DNA from: Lachnospiraceae bacterium
GTDB taxonomy: Bacteria; Bacillota; Clostridia; Lachnospirales; Lachnospiraceae
DNA: 39,117 bases
Assembly: GCA_017503735.1 (NCBI GenBank)
Contig: JAFVSN010000022.1
Location: forward strand, 1 to 39,117
Direction of reading: 5' to 3'
The notes below the pieces were generated by a model. That model did not search any database. It was given only the letters and a program-made list of their open reading frames with translations, and had not been told where the DNA came from. Position numbers and translations under genes: made by a program. This document shows, piece by piece, positions 23,220-32,551 of the stretch. Positions within the stretch are counted from its first letter, which is position 1; each line of letters opens with the position of its first letter.

Positions 23220-25427
23220 CTACTCAAAAAGGAACGATAAGTCCGCATCCCGCGGGACAATGAAGCAATAGGTTTCATATATATTGTATCCGTCCCGCGG
23301 TACATCCAGACACACTCTGTAATTTTCGTATCGTTCAAAGCCCGGTCTTCCGTAATAATACAGTTCTTCCCAAGTACAGAGCGCATACAATCGCTCGTAA
23401 TCCTCCGGCTCCACCGGAATCGTATTGTACCCGTAATCCCAGTCTTCCGGATAAGCAATTTTCACATCCCCAAACTGTTCCCCGATTCCTACCTTAACAT
23501 ACTCCGTCAATTCCACGGAAGCATCTTTGGTATATACCTCACCTGTATACAACTCCGGTTCCTTGATTGCGATTTCCGGAAGCTCCAACCGCATCATCTC
23601 CTTCCCGGTCCACTCATACTCCCCGGTTGCCGCAAAGCCCCGTTCTTTCATAAACCGAAGCGTTTCCGTAAAGGATGGGTACACCGGAAGTTCCGTAGAA
23701 TAATCATAAATATGATCCACCGGCATTCCGTCGGAATCATACCGGGGTGTTCTTTCCACTACTTTCATGTTTAATACAGCCACCGGTAACGTTTCGATTT
23801 TCTCCTTTAAGGTCTGGGCGGAAAGCTCTCTCCGTAATGTCGCCATAAACTCCGCTCCTTCTGCCGCACTCAGATTCATTTGCAACTCATTCATGGCATG
23901 CACCGCAGTAATGGAAGTGACAAAGGAATCCGGTATAGTATAGATATCACTGTAGTGTGCTTCTTTGTATTCCATGCTTTCAAAAATCGGTGCAAACAAA
24001 TCTTCCCGGAGTCCGTTTGCCCGGTATTCACGATATACCGTCTTTCCGTTCTCCAAGCGATAAGCCACATTCACCCGCGTAAAATCCGATGTCCTTCCGT
24101 TTTCCCTTAAGTCCCAGTAAGCCTCGTTATCCGAAACCAGAGACTCCAAATACGGATACACTGCCGGAACATTCGTTAATTCCATCTCCTCCAGTTCTTC
24201 GGTCCAAATAATTGAACTTCCCGTATACGTAAAGTTATTACGATACCGGTCAAGCCCGGTTACTTCCACCGCAACAGATTCGATTTTCTTCTCTTTCGGA
24301 AGATACTTGTCGTATCCGAAGGTGTCATACCGCATCACCAGTACAAACAAAACAGCCACCACCGCACATACACCCATAGACCACTTCCCGGCAAAGCACT
24401 TTCTGATATCGAAGTGGAAAATACTCTGAATCAACATATGACTTAACACCACTCCGAGAATCACACCGAACATCATCCAGCCCGGCACTCCGGTGCTTCG
24501 GTCTGCCATACTGTAAAACATCATTCCCATCAACGCCCCCGCCAGAAGCTCCACGGAAACACGAATCACCGGTTTTAACACAGCAAACGCAATAGCCTTG
24601 CCTGCACCGTCGGACGGTCTTGCCCGATACACAAGCAACGTGATTACGGTAAGCACCACTACAAAAGCCAGCTCCTGTAACAGCAGACTCACCGTACTGA
24701 CTGCAAGCCCGCTTGCATCTACGGAATAGATGTAAAAATATCCCGGGAACAAAAAACGCAACGAATACAGCCATTCATTAAAAGAATCACCTAAATAGCT
24801 GTAGGTATTGAAGAACGTTTCCTCAAACCAGTTGAACACCAATAAGGTAATCGGGGTAATGCCGAATACCCATCCGCTGACCGCAAAAAATACCACAATA
24901 TTTCCTACAAAAACCACACATAAAATACATGTCGTATAAATTGCCAGATATCCAAGCAGATGCACTGCCAATCCTTTCAACACAATCGAAAATACAACCG
25001 CTCTCATATTCCCGGTGAAAGCAATAATCAAGACACTTACCAGCACCATTGCCAGATACGGCACCAGATAAATTAATACGCCATTGATATAACGTACCGC
25101 AAACAACGTCTCACGCTTTACCGGCAACGAATGGAAAAAGTCTACCTTCTTTTTGGAAAACAAATATCCGAAACCGCTGACCGCACAAATCAGGGCTCCC
25201 ACTATCGTCACCAACACCAGCCAGACACTGTTCCGCGCCATAGGCTCCGCCAGATTCCTTGCAAAATTATCTATTAGTCCTGTCCCGAACCCTCTGGAAC
25301 CGGAAATCTCCATGGCAATATAAATCGGCACCGGCAAAATAAATACAATGGCTGCCAAAACAATGGTCCAAAGACGCTGTCTTACATCTTCTTTTATCAA
25401 TTTAAAGAATGAGCTTCTTGAAATCAT
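23220..25427 (-). CDS. Large ABC transporter permease with extracytoplasmic C terminus (DUF6449-like)
   Basis: The 735-residue protein starts at the ATG at 25427, 9 bases after GGAGG, and overlaps the ATPase gene by 26 bases. Residues 1-385 contain about ten membrane segments, with KKKVDFFHSLPVKRETLFAV between the second and third, a motif of ABC-2 permeases in Clostridia. After the last segment (VCAVVAVLFVLVMRYDTFGY) about 340 residues form a soluble, probably extracellular domain rich in aromatic residues and acidic patches. This fits the Lachnospiraceae permeases whose tail is called DUF6449. With the YtrA-type GntR repressor it resembles operons that respond to cell-envelope stress or antimicrobial peptides. 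Confidence 0.88.
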   Translation of the reverse strand: MISRSSFFKLIKEDVRQRLWTIVLAAIVFILPVPIYIAMEISGSRGFGTGLIDNFARNLAEPMARNSVWLVLVTIVGALICAVSGFGYLFSKKKVDFFHSLPVKRETLFAVRYINGVLIYLVPYLAMVLVSVLIIAFTGNMRAVVFSIVLKGLAVHLLGYLAIYTTCILCVVFVGNIVVFFAVSGWVFGITPITLLVFNWFEETFFNTYSYLGDSFNEWLYSLRFLFPGYFYIYSVDASGLAVSTVSLLLQELAFVVVLTVITLLVYRARPSDGAGKAIAFAVLKPVIRVSVELLAGALMGMMFYSMADRSTGVPGWMMFGVILGVVLSHMLIQSIFHFDIRKCFAGKWSMGVCAVVAVLFVLVMRYDTFGYDKYLPKEKKIESVAVEVTGLDRYRNNFTYTGSSIIWTEELEEMELTNVPAVYPYLESLVSDNEAYWDLRENGRTSDFTRVNVAYRLENGKTVYREYRANGLREDLFAPIFESMEYKEAHYSDIYTIPDSFVTSITAVHAMNELQMNLSAAEGAEFMATLRRELSAQTLKEKIETLPVAVLNMKVVERTPRYDSDGMPVDHIYDYSTELPVYPSFTETLRFMKERGFAATGEYEWTGKEMMRLELPEIAIKEPELYTGEVYTKDASVELTEYVKVGIGEQFGDVKIAYPEDWDYGYNTIPVEPEDYERLYALCTWEELYYYGRPGFERYENYRVCLDVPRDGYNIYETYCFIVPRDADLSFLFE

Positions 25428-26304
25428 ATCCTGCCACCTCCGTCTCACTAATAAAGATTTCTTCCAAGGTTAACGGAAGCATCTCAAAAAATACCGGTTC
25501 CGCCGCTGCCACGCGGTTTGCGATTTCATCCCGGGTTCCCCGCACCGTAAGGGTCTTTAATCGGCCGCGCTGTTCCTTATTGACTACCTCCAAGCCCATG
25601 AGAACTCTTGCTTCCTGCTCCTCATCCGCAAATACACACTGAATCTTGTGAATCCCGGTACGCATCTCTTCCAAATCTCTGGAAAGCAAAACGCCACCCT
25701 TATGAAGCAGTCCCACATGGTCACAGATATCCTCCAACTCACGAAGGTTGTGGGATGCCAGCACCGGCGTCAAACCGCGTTCCGTAATCTCCTTCGCAAA
25801 AATGCTCTTGACTGCCTGACGCATCACCGGGTCCAGACCGTCAAAGGTCTCGTCACAAAGTAAATACTTTGTGCCCGCACAAACCCCAAGTAAAATCGAT
25901 ACCTGCTTCTTCATACCCTTGGAAAAGGTACTGATTTTACGGGAAAGCGGCAATCCCAACTGACTTAAAAGTTCCAGATAACGCTTTCTGTTAAACTTTT
26001 CATACACGGCGCCGTAATAATCCGCCATATCCACCGGCGTACCGTTATTTAAGTAATACGCATCATCGGAAATATAAAATACTTCCTTCTTTGCTACCGG
26101 ATTCTCAAACACCGGCTCACCGTCCACCGTAATAGTCCCTTCGTCTGCCTTTAATACACCCGCTATCATACGAAGCAGGGTAGATTTACCGGCACCGTTG
26201 GTTCCCACCATGCCGAACACAACACCTTCTTTTATCTCAACGGAAACCCGGTCCACCGCCGAAATTCCGTCAAAACGCTTTATCACATTTTCCGCTTTAA
26301 TCAT
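25402..26304 (-). CDS. ABC transporter ATP-binding protein (YtrB-like)
   Basis: The 300-residue protein has Walker A GTNGAGKST near 35-43, signature FSKGMKKQVSILL (an LSGGQ variant), Walker B YLLCDETFDGLDP and the H-loop ASHNLRELED. Its degenerate signature and C-terminal extension of about 90 residues are typical of the ABC ATPases that follow GntR/YtrA regulators. The start is the ATG at 26304; a GTG at 26313 is possible. It overlaps the regulator gene by 8 bases and the permease gene by 26, so all three are co-translated. Confidence 0.92.
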   Translation of the reverse strand: MIKAENVIKRFDGISAVDRVSVEIKEGVVFGMVGTNGAGKSTLLRMIAGVLKADEGTITVDGEPVFENPVAKKEVFYISDDAYYLNNGTPVDMADYYGAVYEKFNRKRYLELLSQLGLPLSRKISTFSKGMKKQVSILLGVCAGTKYLLCDETFDGLDPVMRQAVKSIFAKEITERGLTPVLASHNLRELEDICDHVGLLHKGGVLLSRDLEEMRTGIHKIQCVFADEEQEARVLMGLEVVNKEQRGRLKTLTVRGTRDEIANRVAAAEPVFFEMLPLTLEEIFISETEVAGYDFKKLIL

Positions 26305-26758
26305 CCGCTTCACCTCCTACACCTTGTTCCGACGCAGCCTGTTGCGCCGGTTCCGTCCCATCCGCCTGCGGTAGCCGGGAAACCACCTGTTTTCCGGTCT
26401 CCTTCCATGCTGCATCCAGCAATACGCCCAGCGTCTCTCTTGTCATTCCGGCCTCTTTTGCCTTTTGCACCAGACGTCCGGCCTCTTCCTTCACTTCCTT
26501 TTCCCGAAGTTTAAGCAAGGCCTGAATATCCGCCACAAAATTACCTTTCCCTTTTACCGCATAAATCACACCCCGACGTTCTAACTCCGTGTAAGCCCGT
26601 TGAATCGTATTCGGATTAATGGAAAGCTCCATGGCAAGATTCCGCACACTGGGAAGCGACGCATCCTTTTCCAGAACACCGCACAGCACCAAACTTTGAA
26701 ACCGTTCCACAATTTGCTCGTAAATCGGTCTGCGGTCCGTGTAATCAATGATAATCAC
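26297..26758 (-). CDS. GntR-family regulator, YtrA type
   Basis: The 153-residue protein begins at a GTG 9 bases after AAGGAGG. Residues 1-75 are a GntR winged helix: IDYTDRRPIYEQIVERFQSL, then SLPSVRNLAMELSINPNTIQ-RAYTELERRGVIYAVKGKGN. The C-terminal part is a short helical dimer domain instead of a ligand-binding one, the mark of the YtrA group. The last 30 residues are a low-complexity acidic tail (QADGTEPAQQAASEQG). YtrA proteins repress their own operon of ABC exporters. A perfect palindrome lies right after the promoter. Confidence 0.93.
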   Translation of the reverse strand: MIIIDYTDRRPIYEQIVERFQSLVLCGVLEKDASLPSVRNLAMELSINPNTIQRAYTELERRGVIYAVKGKGNFVADIQALLKLREKEVKEEAGRLVQKAKEAGMTRETLGVLLDAAWKETGKQVVSRLPQADGTEPAQQAASEQGVGGEADD

Positions 26759-26844
26759 GCAACATCTCCTCCTTTCCTTCCCCCGCCTCACTCCGGGGCA
26801 AAATGATCCTATCGATTCCCATTCCCTGTTATTCTATGCATATT

Positions 26845-26871
26845 AACTGTACTAATATCCTCAGTACAGTT
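26845..26871 (-). promoter_or_regulatory. Operator palindrome of the GntR-ABC operon
   Basis: AACTGTACT (26845-26853) and AGTACAGTT (26863-26871) form a perfect inverted repeat with a 9-base centre. It sits immediately downstream of the -10 box, where the GntR protein would block transcription. Confidence 0.75.
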
Positions 26872-26873
26872 TG

Positions 26874-26902
26874 AGTATAGCACGGCGCAGGTCACCTGTC
26901 AA
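26874..26902 (-). promoter_or_regulatory. Promoter of the GntR-ABC operon
   Basis: TTGACA (26897-26902) and TATACT (26874-26879) on the minus strand are separated by 17 bases. A second inverted repeat, GGCGCAGG (26884-26891) and CCTGCGCC (26909-26916), encloses the -35 box. Confidence 0.85.
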
Positions 26903-26935
26903 TGATTTCCTGCGCCGAAAAGTTTTAATTATTTC

Positions 26936-28177
26936 TTAAGTGTTCTTTTGTTCTCTTTTCCGCTGTTCTATACACTCTACAACTAAAAATGCTACGATGA
27001 TAAGCAACGCCCAACCCAGACCTTTATAAATCAATCCGGTATTCCAATAGTCATATTTTTCGTAAAACATCGATCCTCTCTCATCATAACCGATTCCCAC
27101 ACCGTATGCCGACCCGATCATCAACACTGTAGGAAGCAGCAATACATTACGTAAACCGTGAAACAGTACCTTTTGCTTCTCCTTCTTTTCCAAAACAAGA
27201 AACAAAATCAAAAGTCCCGGTACTATTGTAAAAAACATCAGTGGAACCATAGGTCCTAACGCAAACGTATTTTGAATACGATCCATTACCGGATCATACT
27301 CATTAAAGCGCGGTACAATCAGCATAAAAGCCAATGCAAGAGCCAAAACACCTAACTGGATTGCATTCATAATCACGCAATTCCGGTTCATCGTCTTATC
27401 CCGCTCTCTGCCGGTAATCCACCGTAGATACGGTCCTCTTACCAACTGACAAAGCAAAATCAATGCAAGGGCAATTCCCACAAAACACAGGAGATAGCTT
27501 CGAAATGCCAAAACACTTTCGATATAATCCGAACGAATCAGCACCAAAGGAAGCGATACCGCCACTGCCGACAATGCCGTGTAAAATCCTGCAAAAGAGT
27601 GCGTTCCAAGGCAGTCACCCACCCGCTTCACGTCTTTTTCGTCCGCATCCTCGAATAGCTCGTTATCCGTCAGTTCCTTTAACTTATTTACTGCAATTAC
27701 CGCAAGTACCACCGCCGCCGCTTCCAATAAAAGAAGCACCGCAAAGCCGATAACCGGCCGGTAAAAACCGTAGGAAATTCCGAACATAAAAATCAGGCCT
27801 ACTGCCGACAATGCGATGGAAATCAATATTTTGATTTTAAAACCCGACAAAGCACGGCCGATCAGCGCTTTTCGTTGCCGTTCCGCTCTCTTGTCCGTTC
27901 TTCCTTTTTCCGCAGCTTCCCTTTCCGTACCATCTTCTCCCGGTGTCTGCACCACAGGGCTCTGGGAGATACGTTCCCCCCGGAGAAGCTCATCACAGGT
28001 CACCCCGTACATCTCCGCAATTGCCGGTATCAACGTAATGTCCGGTGCACATTCATCCCGCTCCCATCGGCTCACCGCCTTATTGGACACACTCAGACGG
28101 TTAGCCACCTCCTGTTGTGTCATACCGTTTGCCTTTCGTAAGGCCGCCATAAACTGGCCCATAGAATTTCTTGTCAT
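26936..28177 (-). CDS. XRE-family regulator fused to a multi-pass membrane domain
   Basis: The 413-residue protein starts at the ATG at 28177 with GGGAGG 7 bases upstream. Residues 5-60 are an XRE helix-turn-helix (MAALRKANGMTQQEVANRLS, VSNKAVSRWERDECAPDITL, then AEMYGVTCDELLRG). A charged linker (residues 70-105) leads to a membrane domain with about eight segments between residues 115 and 405, grouped as pairs. It resembles the smaller island protein at 7942-8517 in plan but is much longer. Such proteins presumably sense the membrane state; no target is known. It ends 35 bases before the GntR promoter region and may share regulation with that operon. Confidence 0.88.
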   Translation of the reverse strand: MTRNSMGQFMAALRKANGMTQQEVANRLSVSNKAVSRWERDECAPDITLIPAIAEMYGVTCDELLRGERISQSPVVQTPGEDGTEREAAEKGRTDKRAERQRKALIGRALSGFKIKILISIALSAVGLIFMFGISYGFYRPVIGFAVLLLLEAAAVVLAVIAVNKLKELTDNELFEDADEKDVKRVGDCLGTHSFAGFYTALSAVAVSLPLVLIRSDYIESVLAFRSYLLCFVGIALALILLCQLVRGPYLRWITGRERDKTMNRNCVIMNAIQLGVLALALAFMLIVPRFNEYDPVMDRIQNTFALGPMVPLMFFTIVPGLLILFLVLEKKEKQKVLFHGLRNVLLLPTVLMIGSAYGVGIGYDERGSMFYEKYDYWNTGLIYKGLGWALLIIVAFLVVECIEQRKREQKNT

Positions 28178-28255
28178 AAAAAAACCTCCCGTTGAATTTA
28201 TTTTCAACCCAATTCTACAAAATCGGTACAGGAAATCACAGCCCACAGACCGAAA

Positions 28256-28280
28256 ATGAGTCTCGCAAAGCGAGACTCAT
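28256..28280 (-). terminator. Terminator of the PNPOx-family gene
   Basis: ATGAGTCTCGC-AAA-GCGAGACTCAT is a perfect 11-bp hairpin. TTTTCGG follows on the minus strand. It lies 43 bases past the stop codon at 28323. Confidence 0.8.
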
Positions 28281-28322
28281 CCGTCATCCTGCTTCTTCTC
28301 ACTTAATATGTGACTTTTCCTG

Positions 28323-28715
28323 TTAAAACTTCACTTCTCTCGGTGCACCGCCAAAAGATGCAAAGGTGGCCGTAGCATCCTTAAAATAGAGTACCTGGGT
28401 ATTTCCGTCGTCCGCAGAGTACATGGCCTGCAAATGCGGATAAGCATCAAGCATCGCCTGACGTGCTTCTCGTCTGTCATCCTCAATCAGCTCCCCAGCC
28501 ACACGAAGCCAGGTTCCTTCCATAAACGCACAAACCTCTGCCTTCGGATTCTTCTGTAACTGCTGCGACACCGGCTTTACCTTACCGGTCTGAATGTAAA
28601 GCTTGTCCTCAAAAATATGTACCGTACCAAACGGCCTTACTCTCGGCTGGTCGCCCTCCACCGTTGCTAAATAGTAGGTTCCCGCCTTCTTTAAAAACTC
28701 ATAAACTTCCTGCAT
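28323..28715 (-). CDS. Pyridoxamine 5'-phosphate oxidase family protein
   Basis: The 130-residue protein starts at the ATG at 28715 with AGGAGG 8 bases upstream. The split-barrel flavin-binding fold is seen in YYLATVEGDQPRVRPFGTVH, then KLYIQTGKVKPVSQQLQKNP and AEVCAFMEGTWLRVAGELIE. The ending ATFASFGGAPREVKF is typical of the short FMN-binding members found in Clostridia. These small flavoproteins probably act as reductases or bind FMN/F420; true PNPOx activity is not implied. It follows the large membrane protein gene by 16 bases and may be co-transcribed. Confidence 0.9.
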   Translation of the reverse strand: MQEVYEFLKKAGTYYLATVEGDQPRVRPFGTVHIFEDKLYIQTGKVKPVSQQLQKNPKAEVCAFMEGTWLRVAGELIEDDRREARQAMLDAYPHLQAMYSADDGNTQVLYFKDATATFASFGGAPREVKF

Positions 28716-28731
28716 GTTTCTTACCTCCTCC

Positions 28732-31700
28732 TTATTTAAAAGTAACTGTAAACTCTCCCGCACCGATTCCTATACAATCATAATATATTCTACCGGTCAA
28801 TTTTCCGTCCTTATAACTAAGGGATGGTGTAACATCAAAGGTTAGATCTGCCTTCGAATTAAAAATAAATTGATAAGCTACATATACTTTTTGCTGATAC
28901 GAGTTAATGGATATGTCATTCTCCGGATATTCCATTCTACCGTTCAACTGCAAATAGAGATTCCCCACATAGCCGTTAATTGTAACTGTTCTGTCGGTAC
29001 GAATCGTCATGCTTAACTCAGCAGTCCCCGCAGACGGCATCCCCACAGGAGTTGCATTGTTACAGCTTAGGCTGTATTCTACCGGAATCACTGCCTTGCT
29101 CTCCTCCGGAATCGTCGCTAGAATCGTCGTATCTTTTAACCAGCTATAGTTACGCGTTCCATCGGATGCAGTTCCCAACAATGTAAGTTCCACGCTCCGA
29201 TTTACCACAAAATATCCTTCTACACAATCGTAAGTCATATTCAATACGATTCCGCCGGCGGTATAACTTACCCCCGTAATCGCGACATTATCCACATTCT
29301 TTTTATTCTCATACTCTGTGGCAACCGTTACAAAATCGGAAATCAGGCCTTCACGTTTATCTTCTTTAAAGGTTGTTAAGGTTGTGGTTTCTTCCGTCAG
29401 TTCCTGAAATACATATCCCTGAAGAATCGTTTCGTCAAAGTAAGCCCGAATCTTATTCTCGAGATAAAAGTACTCACTCTCCGAGTTATAAACCGCCTCA
29501 ACATACATACCTTCCCGTGTAACTGTCGTACCGGTAATCTGAACATCGGTTACATTTGTCTTCTCCGTGCATTTTTCCAAAATACTTCTCTTTATCATTG
29601 TAAAAAGTTCCGTATCGGTTACTTCCTTATATCTGGTCTTTGTAGTATTTACCAATGTTACGGAAGAAAGCACCCATGTTCTGCCTCTGTACTCAAACGT
29701 TGCCTCAAAATCTCCGTCAAGGCGCACATCGGCATTGTCCCAAGCGGCATCACATCGTAATGTGGCTTTTGTATATGCTTCCGAATAGGACGGCTCGAAG
29801 CTTTCCGGTTTCAAAAACTGCCCCGGAAGTTTTTCTCCCATATATGTAATAGAAGAATTTGCCAACAAACCGGTAATGATATCACGATTTAAAATCGTTT
29901 CCTTCGGTGATAACTGAACCTCCAGATAAGTATCGACACTCCATTGACCGTCCCGAATATACGTATACGGCACTTCCACTACTGTTTCCGTAGCCCCGTT
30001 CCGATACTCTATCCGTAACGTCACCGGAACCGTTGCCTTTGTCTTCTTTACGCGAACATCGGAATAATCAATCTCATATTCCACCGTAAGACTTCCGGAA
30101 TCCGATTCATCACCGTCCACAAAAACCGAACCGCCTTCATAATACAAGTACATGTCCGGACGTGGGAAACTATCCTTTTTTGTAATCTCATGCTTCGGAA
30201 TAAACGTATACTCCCTACAATTTCCGCTGACACACCTAAATTTCCCGCTCCGTTTGAGAAAATTAAGAGCTACTGTTACCTCCGTCTCATCCCCGTTTTC
30301 AAGCTTCGACGTAATCTCTACTACCGCTTGAATCCTGGACCCTTCTTTTTCCTTCTCAATCTCAAATTCGATTATCTCGTACTCTTCCCCTATGCACTCC
30401 AGCATATATTCTTCCGCCTCTGCGAGAATCTTCTTATCACTCGGCGGTAGCCCGATTACAATCTTAACCGCAACGACTGCCACTGCAATCACGGCAACCG
30501 CGCTAAGCGCAAGAATCGTAATCTTCTTCGCTTTTTTCTTTGTCTGCGCAGCCTTTAATCCAAATTCGGTTAAGCCGGTCTCAATCTCCTCTAACATTGC
30601 CTTACAACGATCTAACGATTCCTCACTGACTTTCGTTGCTTCCAACAATTGAACCGTCCGCTCTACCCTGCTCTTTAATCCTCTCAACATGCCGGCATTT
30701 TTACAAGCATCCTTTTCCGCCAACAGCCGGGTTACATTGTCTGTTATTCTTCGAACCACAGCCTCATCCGTGTTTTTCAGAGATTGGGTGTTGTCCCTTC
30801 CGCAATTGGTACATACATGATATCCCACATGTCCGCAGGTACAAATCCAAAGCCCTTCTTCTAACGGTTGATACCAATAGTTCTCATCAAATCCCAGTCC
30901 CAATAATTCCATCAAATCTGCATCCATACCGTCGCAAAGAGGTGTCAGTTCCGGAAACTTTTTCGTATCTTCCTCCTCCAGTTTTGTCACTTCAAAGTTT
31001 CCGTTTACCGTTTGTGTCAGATAGACTTCTACTTTTCGAACCATCGGGTCAAACAGCTCCAACCGTCCGGAACAAAATCCGGTATTCGGAGCAACATTCA
31101 AATCAATCAGTGTGTACTCCTTCTCTCCCAGGTCTTCTCCCGCCACACCGTAGCCTTTTATCGTAAAATAAACAGCAGCCAGATTCACATCACCGATATT
31201 TCGGAATTCCAATGTGACATATGCTTTATTCGTATCATCCTTCGATATTGCGATGGAATCAATTAACACCTTACCCTTTGCGCAATAATATTCGGCCGCC
31301 GTTTTGGATAATTCCGTGTATGTCGTTTGTGTCTTCACCGGCTCCGTAGCATTTGTCCCCATAGCCGCCGGCTGATTCTCATACACATGATGCACCGTTA
31401 CATTCGCCGGAATCGTACCTGCATTGTTTCCCTGCATCGCATCCGGCTTCCGTTTCTTTTCCATAGCAAACTGTACAATCATTCCTAATATAGACAGGAA
31501 TACTCCCATGGCAATACAGATGGCAATTTCCAACTCCATCGTCATCCCCAGCATTACTCCGCCGGTCATACCGCCGGAGAAAGAGGTCGTAATAATGACA
31601 AAGCCCTTATGGAGCACCACTGCCAGCACGCCGATTACCAAACCGATGATAACCGAAACACCGATTAAATCCCAGTTTCCGGCCATAATAAACACGACTG

Positions 31701-32004
31701 CGAATATCACCGTCCCCAAAAACCAGAAATGAAGAAAAATACCAAGCTTGTACAACTTAAATGCCAAAAAGCCGAACAATAACATAAACAGCACGCCAAG
31801 CACGACTATCATGGCTTCTTCCCCACTTAAAACACCCAAAAGAGCGCCAACCACCGCTCCCACAAGCGCACCGCCTAATGTTATCATGATTTTCAAAATC
31901 TTATACCCGAAAAAACAATTCAATAACATGGGAACCAGAAGAACTACCGTCAATCCCTCGATCAAATCTCTCAAATTCCCAAGCATATCAGCTATTTCGC
32001 CCAT
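28732..32004 (-). CDS. Large membrane protein with zinc ribbon and extracytoplasmic beta-rich domains
   Basis: The 1090-residue protein starts at an ATG after GAGGAGG. Residues 10-185 hold about seven membrane helices rich in glycine (TLGGALVGAVVGALLGVLSG), similar in plan to TMEM198/DUF4203 proteins. A beta-rich cytoplasmic section (230-370) is followed by a zinc ribbon at about 384-402 (WICTCGHVGYHVCTNCGRD). A coiled coil at about 410-485 leads to a single membrane helix at about 493-518. The remaining 570 residues are polar, beta-rich and appear to hold several repeated modules, each with a short FxxxK start (ILNRDIITGLLANSSITYMG, FTMIKRSILEKCTEKTN). It would join an internal zinc ribbon to an external sensor. 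No function can be given. Confidence 0.8.
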   Translation of the reverse strand: MGEIADMLGNLRDLIEGLTVVLLVPMLLNCFFGYKILKIMITLGGALVGAVVGALLGVLSGEEAMIVVLGVLFMLLFGFLAFKLYKLGIFLHFWFLGTVIFAVVFIMAGNWDLIGVSVIIGLVIGVLAVVLHKGFVIITTSFSGGMTGGVMLGMTMELEIAICIAMGVFLSILGMIVQFAMEKKRKPDAMQGNNAGTIPANVTVHHVYENQPAAMGTNATEPVKTQTTYTELSKTAAEYYCAKGKVLIDSIAISKDDTNKAYVTLEFRNIGDVNLAAVYFTIKGYGVAGEDLGEKEYTLIDLNVAPNTGFCSGRLELFDPMVRKVEVYLTQTVNGNFEVTKLEEEDTKKFPELTPLCDGMDADLMELLGLGFDENYWYQPLEEGLWICTCGHVGYHVCTNCGRDNTQSLKNTDEAVVRRITDNVTRLLAEKDACKNAGMLRGLKSRVERTVQLLEATKVSEESLDRCKAMLEEIETGLTEFGLKAAQTKKKAKKITILALSAVAVIAVAVVAVKIVIGLPPSDKKILAEAEEYMLECIGEEYEIIEFEIEKEKEGSRIQAVVEITSKLENGDETEVTVALNFLKRSGKFRCVSGNCREYTFIPKHEITKKDSFPRPDMYLYYEGGSVFVDGDESDSGSLTVEYEIDYSDVRVKKTKATVPVTLRIEYRNGATETVVEVPYTYIRDGQWSVDTYLEVQLSPKETILNRDIITGLLANSSITYMGEKLPGQFLKPESFEPSYSEAYTKATLRCDAAWDNADVRLDGDFEATFEYRGRTWVLSSVTLVNTTKTRYKEVTDTELFTMIKRSILEKCTEKTNVTDVQITGTTVTREGMYVEAVYNSESEYFYLENKIRAYFDETILQGYVFQELTEETTTLTTFKEDKREGLISDFVTVATEYENKKNVDNVAITGVSYTAGGIVLNMTYDCVEGYFVVNRSVELTLLGTASDGTRNYSWLKDTTILATIPEESKAVIPVEYSLSCNNATPVGMPSAGTAELSMTIRTDRTVTINGYVGNLYLQLNGRMEYPENDISINSYQQKVYVAYQFIFNSKADLTFDVTPSLSYKDGKLTGRIYYDCIGIGAGEFTVTFK

Positions 32005-32041
32005 TTTATGCCTCCTCTTTTGTATTTCCTATCTTAATAGA

Positions 32042-32070
32042 AGAATACCATACGCCGAGAAAATACGCAA
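32042..32070 (-). promoter_or_regulatory. Candidate promoter of the large membrane protein gene
   Basis: TTGCGT (32065-32070) and TATTCT (32042-32047) on the minus strand, 17 bases apart, 38 bases before the ATG. Confidence 0.5.
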
Positions 32071-32077
32071 GACAAAA

Positions 32078-32104
32078 GAAAAAGCACCGCATATATGCGA
32101 TGCT
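32078..32104 (-). terminator. Terminator of tRNA-Gln
   Basis: AGCATCGCATA and TATGCGGTGCT (minus strand) form an 11-bp stem with one G-U pair, followed by five T. It starts 6 bases after the tRNA end. Confidence 0.8.
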
Positions 32105-32109
32105 CTAAG

Positions 32110-32181
32110 CTGGGGTACAAGGATTCGAACCTTGAGATGACGGAGTCAGAGTCCGTTGCCTTACCGTTTGGCGATACCCCA
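32110..32181 (-). tRNA. tRNA-Gln (anticodon CTG)
   Basis: The 72-base minus-strand sequence folds as a cloverleaf. The acceptor stem is TGGGGTA/TACCCCA with discriminator G. The anticodon stem ACGGA/TCCGT has the loop CTCTGAC, anticodon CTG (reads CAG). The T arm is AAGG-TTCGAAT-CCTT. The T at the 5' end and G discriminator are usual for tRNA-Gln. CCA is not encoded. Confidence 0.96.
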
Positions 32182-32218
32182 AAAATATTCCGCTGTGCTT
32201 GTCACAGCCACGAATGAT

Positions 32219-32247
32219 ATTATATCCAATCTTTTTAAAAAATGCAA
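32219..32247 (-). promoter_or_regulatory. Promoter of tRNA-Gln
   Basis: TTGCAT (32242-32247) and TATAAT (32219-32224) on the minus strand, 17-base spacer, about 37 bases before the tRNA. Confidence 0.8.
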
Positions 32248-32419
32248 GTACTTTTTTAATTTTTTTCAATTTTTCTGTTTGACAACATTTTTTACAGCGA
32301 ATCACATCTGCTTTTACCCCATTTCTGTCGGTGTATCTACACACTCATTGCCATCTTTCGCCGACTGTTCTCAAAAATTTCCCTTTCACCACATTTTTCC
32401 TACCATCCACATCTTTTTA

Positions 32420-32448
32420 TTGTTTTTGCATCATTCCTATGCTATACT
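32420..32448 (+). promoter_or_regulatory. Promoter of the 496-residue protein gene
   Basis: TTGTTT (32420-32425) and TATACT (32443-32448), 17-base spacer. The 100-base leader to the ATG at 32552 contains short GC-rich stretches but no riboswitch that I recognise. Between this promoter and the divergent tRNA promoter lie about 170 bases with nothing recognised. Confidence 0.65.
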
Positions 32449-32551
32449 CTACTTGTAAGCCAAACAACCGCTTACACCTGCGGCTCGGGGACGGCACCCA
32501 TAGCAAAAAACAGCACCGCACACAAATCTTCTGTGAGAGGGGAAGACACCC

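Noticed and set aside
32105-32344. Minus-strand frame across tRNA-Gln
   Set aside because: It runs through the tRNA and its promoter, and has no recognisable domain.
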